Below the pieces are notes generated by a model. It was not told where the DNA came from. It worked only from the letters and a program-made list of their open reading frames with translations, and ran no database searches. A stretch of 64,000 bases of DNA from Rhyacophila brunnea (lineage: Eukaryota; Arthropoda; Insecta; Trichoptera; Rhyacophilidae). Shown one piece after another: positions 58,688 to 64,000 of the stretch; positions within the stretch are counted from its first letter, which is position 1; each line of letters starts with the position of its first letter. Both the position numbers and the translations under genes were made by a program. The DNA is taken from assembly GCA_022495005.1 (NCBI GenBank), contig JAGYXB010000687.1, positions 1,488,001 through 1,552,000 on the forward strand, given 5' to 3'.

Positions 58688-59167
58688 GGCATAAAGCCCA
58701 CCAAAAAAGCGTTCGGTGCGCTCACTACTGAGTAGGCCCCCTCCCACCCGCGCATTACCCTTCACCTATGTAATAAGAGGCTCAAGGAGCACAAAATAAT
58801 TATTATTATCAGCGTCTCTCATAACAAAGCAATAAAAATATTATTAAATTTCTCGGGCTTGTAATTAATATCGGACACGCAATGACTAAACAAAGAGTTC
58901 ACTGTTCTTAAATAATGGCTTCTCGCCCGTCTATCGACGACGCTTCGAGGAGCGTCGTTTGCTTGCCGTGTTCAATGAATGGACTACGTTGTATTTTCGT
59001 TAATTCGTATCGCTGACAAGCCAAAAAAGGTGACTCATGGGGCAGGCGGGCACAAAGCGTCGTCAAATCCAGTGTGCGCTGGCGTATTTGAGTACGTTGT
59101 ATTTTCGATAATTCACATAGAAAATGCGCGAGCGCCCCCGTAAGCCTGCTTTAGTGGACTTTATGCC
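58688..59167. mobile_element. PIF/Harbinger-like MITE, 480 bp
   Basis: GGCATAAAGCCCACCAAA and the complement of the right end GGCATAAAGTCCACTAAA are inverted ends with two mismatches. TAA lies on both sides (58685-58687 and 59168-59170), the TWA duplication of PIF/Harbinger. The ends are GC-rich (GTTCGGTGCGCTC, GCGCGAGCGCCCCC). Inside, TACGTTGTATTTTCGTTAATTC and TACGTTGTATTTTCGATAATTC (about 58985 and 59093) form a direct repeat. Confidence 0.75.
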
Positions 59168-59454
59168 TAAGGGTGACGATCACTGAAATTATGAGCAATC
59201 TCCTTTCATCTTGAGCTGTGTCACACACTTTTCTGGTTAATTCGACAATTGTTAGTCTAATCCATAGAGATATTAAATAAAAAGGGGGCAAGGAATCGGC
59301 CTTCTCACGCAACTGAATGAAGCAGGCCAACATTAGCCGACAACTTACGAGAAATAGCGACGCGATAAAAAAATGCAGGGCATCACGGAGGATTTACTTT
59401 AAACGTACCCATATAATAATTATAATGTTAACGTTGCCGCAAATTGATTACCAC

Positions 59455-59507
59455 CCTGCCTCACCATACTTTTTCACCATACTTGCCTGCTTCACCATAC
59501 TTTCATA
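59455..59507 (+). repeat. Short tandem repeat of TTCACCATACTT
   Basis: TCACCATACTT occurs three times (59460, 59473 and 59490 region) with spacers of 1 to 7 bases. Too small to say more. Confidence 0.55.
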
Positions 59508-60459
59508 TAATCTGCCGCCCCTAGGTCTAATCTAATCTCTTTTTCGAAAATGTCGCTTCATCTGGAAGACAATAATATGTCCTTGTGATCTCATATTCTC
59601 TAAGTGATCTCTTGTAACAACGTGGCGGAAGAATAATGGACCTTATAATATAATATCTCTATTGAAGTATGCCTCATTTATTATATTACCGATGTTAATT
59701 TCAAAATTTCCATTTTATAATAGAGAACAGTATTTAATTGACTAATTCATGTAAGTGGCTGAAAGAATGTCCTTTGTTGGCAAGTTCTTCCAATATGCTA
59801 CGCATTCCATGTCACAAAGCCTCCATATTGGAGAATTTGGTACTATAATAATATAAACTAACTAAAAATACTTTATTTAAGGCGGATTCCCGGTACCATT
59901 AATATGGACGATCGCCAGAGACAATAATTATTAGAGGTGTGTGTATTTACAAAAATAATGTATTCACAATTAAAACGTCAATAACACACGTGGGTAGCCC
60001 CAGACGTCAGTTTTGATTGATTTAGTAATAATAACATTACCCTTGATTGATTACAACAACGTAATTATTAGAAAATTTTCACAAGACTCATAGATGGATC
60101 GATAAATTAAAGGTTAGACCACTCACATGGAAAGTCAAAGATGTGGGTCAAGTCGAACTTGTCCCATCTTTTTTTTAATCGGTAATTTTCTGCGGTTTTT
60201 CAAAATTATGATTTTTTTATCATCTGTTAACTGAACTGCATTATTATGTCTTCTGTCTGATTTATTGATAATTCAAATATATATAAACAACGATGTTGAA
60301 TCATAATTTAATAAATTTCATGATTACTCTGTTCCCACAGTGGTATTATAATATTAAATGTTACATTACATCAGTGTATATTGAACACATGTGCACAGAA
60401 AGGCTTTTATTTTTGCTACGGTAAGCAACTTTTTACTTACAAAAACAGTTTAACATTAG
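59508..60459. other. Intron sequence, nothing recognised
   Basis: AT-rich, without gene-like frames or paired ends. Confidence 0.4.
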
Positions 60460-60467
60460 GTAGGTAC

Positions 60468-61052
60468 CAGTGGCGAAGGGTGGAGGTAGGCTGTTAAGAT
60501 TCGCTATAAATAGTGCACACTAAACTTTTTTAGTCATATGTATTCGTTTTTATTGAACTAAGACTACAATTTACAGATGGTGTTAGTTAGTTTTTAAAAA
60601 TCAACTCAACCCTGCCTAAACGAAACCATAATAGTTTTAGTCTAATTTGGGCAATACGACAAAATTGTGCACACTTTTTCATTCATAGTTATTTGTTTTT
60701 GTTGGATTAAAAATACATATTGCACATATTCTTGGTTATTTTTTTTAAATTCATTAAGCCCTGCCTCACCAAACTATAATATATATATAAAATATTATTC
60801 TATTTATAAAATATTCAAAGTTATGTATGATTTAATTGCATAATTTTAGATATTTTATAGATATACATGTATTTTTTGACTATTATCTATTATGGCTTGG
60901 TTTCTCAGGGTTTAATTGAATTTTAAAAACTAACCAACATTATCTGTAAATTGTAGTCTTATTTCAACGAAAACAAATATCTATGTCTGAAAAAGTTTAA
61001 TGTGCACTGTTTATGGCGGATCTTAACAGCCTACCTCCACCCTTCGCCACTG
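60468..61052. mobile_element. hAT element with long inverted repeats, 585 bp
   Basis: It starts CAGTGGCGAAGGGTGGAGGT and ends ACCTCCACCCTTCGCCACTG, exact over the outer 20 bases. GTAGGTAC is exact on both sides (60460-60467 and 61053-61060). The arms continue with GGCTGTTAAGA, TAAATAGTGCACACTAAAC and GACTACAATTTACAGATG. Best-preserved ends of the family; compare 41056-41760. Confidence 0.92.
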
Positions 61053-61060
61053 GTAGGTAC

Positions 61061-62216
61061 ATATTATATGGGTGTAATAATATATATACTAACGTCCAAC
61101 TATAAAAAATAGAAATATTAAGAATGTACTTATAATTAAATACATTGTATAGAAAAATATTACTCCACAGTCGTTTGAAAGGCTTCATAACGTCTCAGTA
61201 AGCTGTCAGCTAATTAAAATTACTCGGTAGGTAAGTATTTATCTTTTATCAATATTCGCATAATATCTGAATATTTTAACACAAGTATTTATTTTATTAT
61301 ATATACTATTAAGATTATCCTGATTAAAAAAACTAGGTAGGTCTGTTTGGCGGATGTATGCTTGCTGGGTGAACTGATGGGAGGAGACTAGTAATTAATT
61401 AATCATGTACATTATAATTATACTCAAAATGGTAGACGATATTAAATTGCATGGTACTCGTAGTTTCATAGAAAATACACAATATTTTCAGAAAATATTA
61501 TATACCTATACAGCAAGTATTTATAGTTTATTTTCGTTCGCTGTTTCGGCTCTCAAACCATCTTCAACAAATATAATATGGTATTTTTCAATTAATGTGG
61601 AATTCTACTATGTATGTAATATATGTCATTAATATTATTGATCATTTGTGTACGTCACAGGTGGAAGTTGAAATTATTTTATTTGGTATTGTAACATCAT
61701 AATGATGGATAATTCCACAATATTTATGATGGTTTATGACGTCTACTTTACTATTATACATATTACTGTTTTCTTCGTCGACTATAATGTGTCAATCAAT
61801 ATTGTATTAACGTTTGGTTAAGCAAAACACATCGTTTCTGTACGTTATTAAATTCGATATATATTTTTTTAATTTTTAGTTAAACCAAAGACAAATAAGT
61901 ACATTTTATTTATTAAATATATTATGTGCCATATTTTCATCTGTCTTTGACCATAAGCAATATTATCAAATGTGGCTTGCGGTAATGTTGTTTTTGTTTG
62001 TTTCGTTACATATAAAAAAAAAACACCAGTGTATTTATTATCAATGCAACCTTTTTATCAATATAACAAACTCATCAAATTTCAAAATTGTCCACGGGCT
62101 GCACAGGATATTCCGTGGATAACAATTATCTCCTGCGTCTAAACATATTAGTTCTGTTTAAACAATATGCATATACCGGCTACGTACTCCGGTCGCTATC
62201 CACTCTGCATTACGTA
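61061..62216. other. Intron sequence, nothing recognised
   Basis: The + frame 61405-61632 is AT-rich with no recognisable domain. No paired repeats. Confidence 0.4.
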
Positions 62217-62224
62217 GGTACACA

Positions 62225-62779
62225 TAGAGTTGGGTATTTCCCGAGAAAATCTCAATCTCGAGGTTCAGGATTTCCAGAAAAGAATTTTCGGGAATTCTCG
62301 AGATATCGGGAAATTTAAAAAAAATCTGTAAAGTCCTAAAATCAGTGTAAAAACAGACAAATTCCAAAAAAATATGATTTTTATTTATGTAAGAAGACAA
62401 ACGAAATAGAAGTAGGGAAACAGAAATAATTAAAAAGATTACTTGTTAAAATGGAATTTCAAAAAACACAGACTGTCAATCGCTGCGTCTGACAATCGCG
62501 TACGCTTTTGAGATACAAAATTCCCTGATGTTGCAAAAATTGCGCTCATTTTGAGTCGACGTTGGCTTAATTGTGTTAAATACCCTGATCAGTCTTTGAA
62601 CGTTTTGTGTTTTCTGTCCACTTTTTTCATATAGAAAATCGTTTTTTCAATTAATATTTGATAATAAAGAAATCCCGAGAAAAGATTCTCGAGATCCGGG
62701 ATTTCCTGAAATCTTAAAAATTTATATTCTCGGGATTAGGGATGGAAAATTTCTCGAGAATTCCCGGAACCCAACTCTT
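62225..62779. mobile_element. hAT element of the CTCGAGA family, 555 bp, inverted
   Basis: It starts TAGAGTTGGGTATTTCCCG and ends AATTCCCGGAACCCAACTCTT. GGTACACA is exact on both sides (62217-62224 and 62780-62787). Its centre is the reverse complement of 14255-14817, including GCGTCTGACAATCGCGTACG, CTGATGTTGCAAAAATTGCG and GTTTTGTGTTTTCTGTCC. Both ends repeat TCTCGAGA/CCCGAGAA units. Confidence 0.9.
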
Positions 62780-62787
62780 GGTACACA

Positions 62788-64000
62788 CTTCTGGAGCTAA
62801 GTGTCAGCGCTAATGAGATTGCTGACACTGCATGCTCGCAGAAAGCGACTCAGGGTCGAATTCAATGTTGTGGCTACCCTCAATATATTATTATAATATC
62901 TCTCAGGTAATCATTTTTTAACCTGTGCCTCTGGTCTAACCTAGTAACTATTGTCTCTTTAATTATTAGGTATATGACAGGAAAAAATCTAGGTATATAC
63001 TTTTTATTTGTTGGGCCTCAATAATTAATGCTCGCTTGTTCACCACTGATTTACGCTATTATGGATAATAATATTCCGATTGAATAACATATAGGTGATA
63101 TATAAATATATGGATGGGAATTAATTGCACATTGCGTTAATCAAAATTCACACCAATAAAATATTCAACCATTAGAAAAACAAAAGTAACATAACATTTA
63201 AAAAAATGAACTAGGTAAACTTAATGTTGACAACTAGTCACATTGAAAAAGGACGAAATTCACAAAGTGAAAAATTATTTCACTGAACAAAACAATCCTT
63301 ACTCCGTGAGTCGCGGCCAATGTCACTATGGTGGTCACGTCATAATATTTCAGATCTGTCAATAGTAAAGGACATTACTGTGGAAATTGCCGTTTTAATA
63401 TCCCCATATCAATAAAATCGACTGTAAGAGAAAAATGAATTGATAATAATTATTGTTGTAAGTATTTATTTCATTTTAACATTTGTAAAAATTGGATATT
63501 AAATACGAAATGATGAGATCAAATTTCTTCACAAAAAAAAGACACCAGTTTTCTTTTAAAACCTTTTCCAGCATTTTTTAAAAACAAAATCCAGAATCTA
63601 AATCGTCGTGAGCTTCTTTTGGCTCTTCTCGCCAAAATTCTTAACCTTGAATTTATGAAATTCCGTTCCCAATCAGTCGACGCCAAATATTTTGCAACTT
63701 CTTTATGCTTTTTCCTGTCCCTTTTAAAGATGTTCTGTGTCGATTTACGCTAGATTTAACGCCATAACCTAGGCGCATACTCAAAAACGCTAGTCAGATA
63801 AGGAAGAGGTTGTTTGCAAAACACTGTGTGTTACGTTGCCGGGACTGCGTGCTAATTGTTGAGGTTTTACATTTTACACGGTTCTATTTATAATAATAAT
63901 AATTATCGTTCTCATGTTACCAGAATTACCCGCGTGCCATAGGTTTGCACCGCTGTATCGTATAGTTATAATTTAATACTTACAGATAATTGCATGGTTA
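62788..64000. other. Terminal stretch, nothing firmly recognised
   Basis: On the - strand 63720-63525 is open for about 65 codons with a basic, smooth translation (KEVAKYLASTDWERNFINSR), but no family is recognised and no splice sites frame it. The Na+/K+-ATPase membrane and ectodomain exons are not present before the window ends. Confidence 0.4.

Noticed and set aside
1..64000. CRISPR array or bacterial operon
   Set aside because: No regularly spaced identical repeats, ribosome-binding sites or tightly packed genes; splice signals and SINEs show a eukaryotic nuclear genome.

Overview
This is a 64 kb piece of an AT-rich animal nuclear genome, most likely an insect. The short TAGGTACCTA-type strings, the (AT)-rich trinucleotide runs and the repeat content suggest a hemipteran such as an aphid, but the order is an inference. 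There is no bacterial gene organisation, operon, CRISPR array, rRNA or intact tRNA gene. Most open reading frames of 60 to 100 codons are chance frames in AT-rich DNA or pieces of transposons.

The one host gene I recognise is a Na+/K+-ATPase beta subunit (nervana type), on the + strand. Two separate first coding exons lie 21 kb apart, at 22916-23090 and 44181-44313. Both end in the family's G-R-T-x-(S/T)-S-W motif just before the membrane helix, and both end in a GTAAG donor in the same phase. They are best read as alternative first exons, each with its own promoter, joined to common exons beyond position 64000. Everything between about 23.1 kb and 64 kb would then be intron for at least one transcript. 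A second candidate gene, with very short exons, can be modelled on the - strand at 28406-29078, antisense inside that intron. It is unproven but phase-consistent.

The rest is dominated by dead or non-autonomous mobile DNA. Eleven hAT-type DNA elements have readable termini and an 8-bp target duplication, exact or with one or two mismatches: 4436, 5330, 11885, 13391, 14255, 18074, 26380, 41056, 43281, 60468 and 62225 (start positions). There are also a pogo-like MITE with a large internal palindrome (36091-36400), PIF/Harbinger-like elements (7438-8118 and 58688-59167), two MITEs of unclear superfamily with near-perfect terminal inverted repeats (34561-34814 and 53447-53836), a broken Tc1/mariner transposase (1354-1960), three tRNA-derived SINE families and at least six LINE remnants. 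Two places show nesting: a hAT element inside a LINE (13391-13983), and the 3' end of another retroelement inside a second LINE (16886-17290).

Layout: 0-9 kb, Tc1/mariner relic, SINE, three DNA elements and a Harbinger-like element; 10-19 kb, dense nest of hAT elements and LINEs; 19-22.5 kb, quiet AT-rich DNA; 22.5-23.1 kb, GC-richer promoter and first exon A; 23-44 kb, intron with SINEs, MITEs and the antisense candidate gene; 44.0-44.3 kb, promoter and first exon B; 44.3-64 kb, intronic or intergenic DNA with further MITEs, LINE ends and a hAT transposase relic. I see no complete, plainly active transposon.
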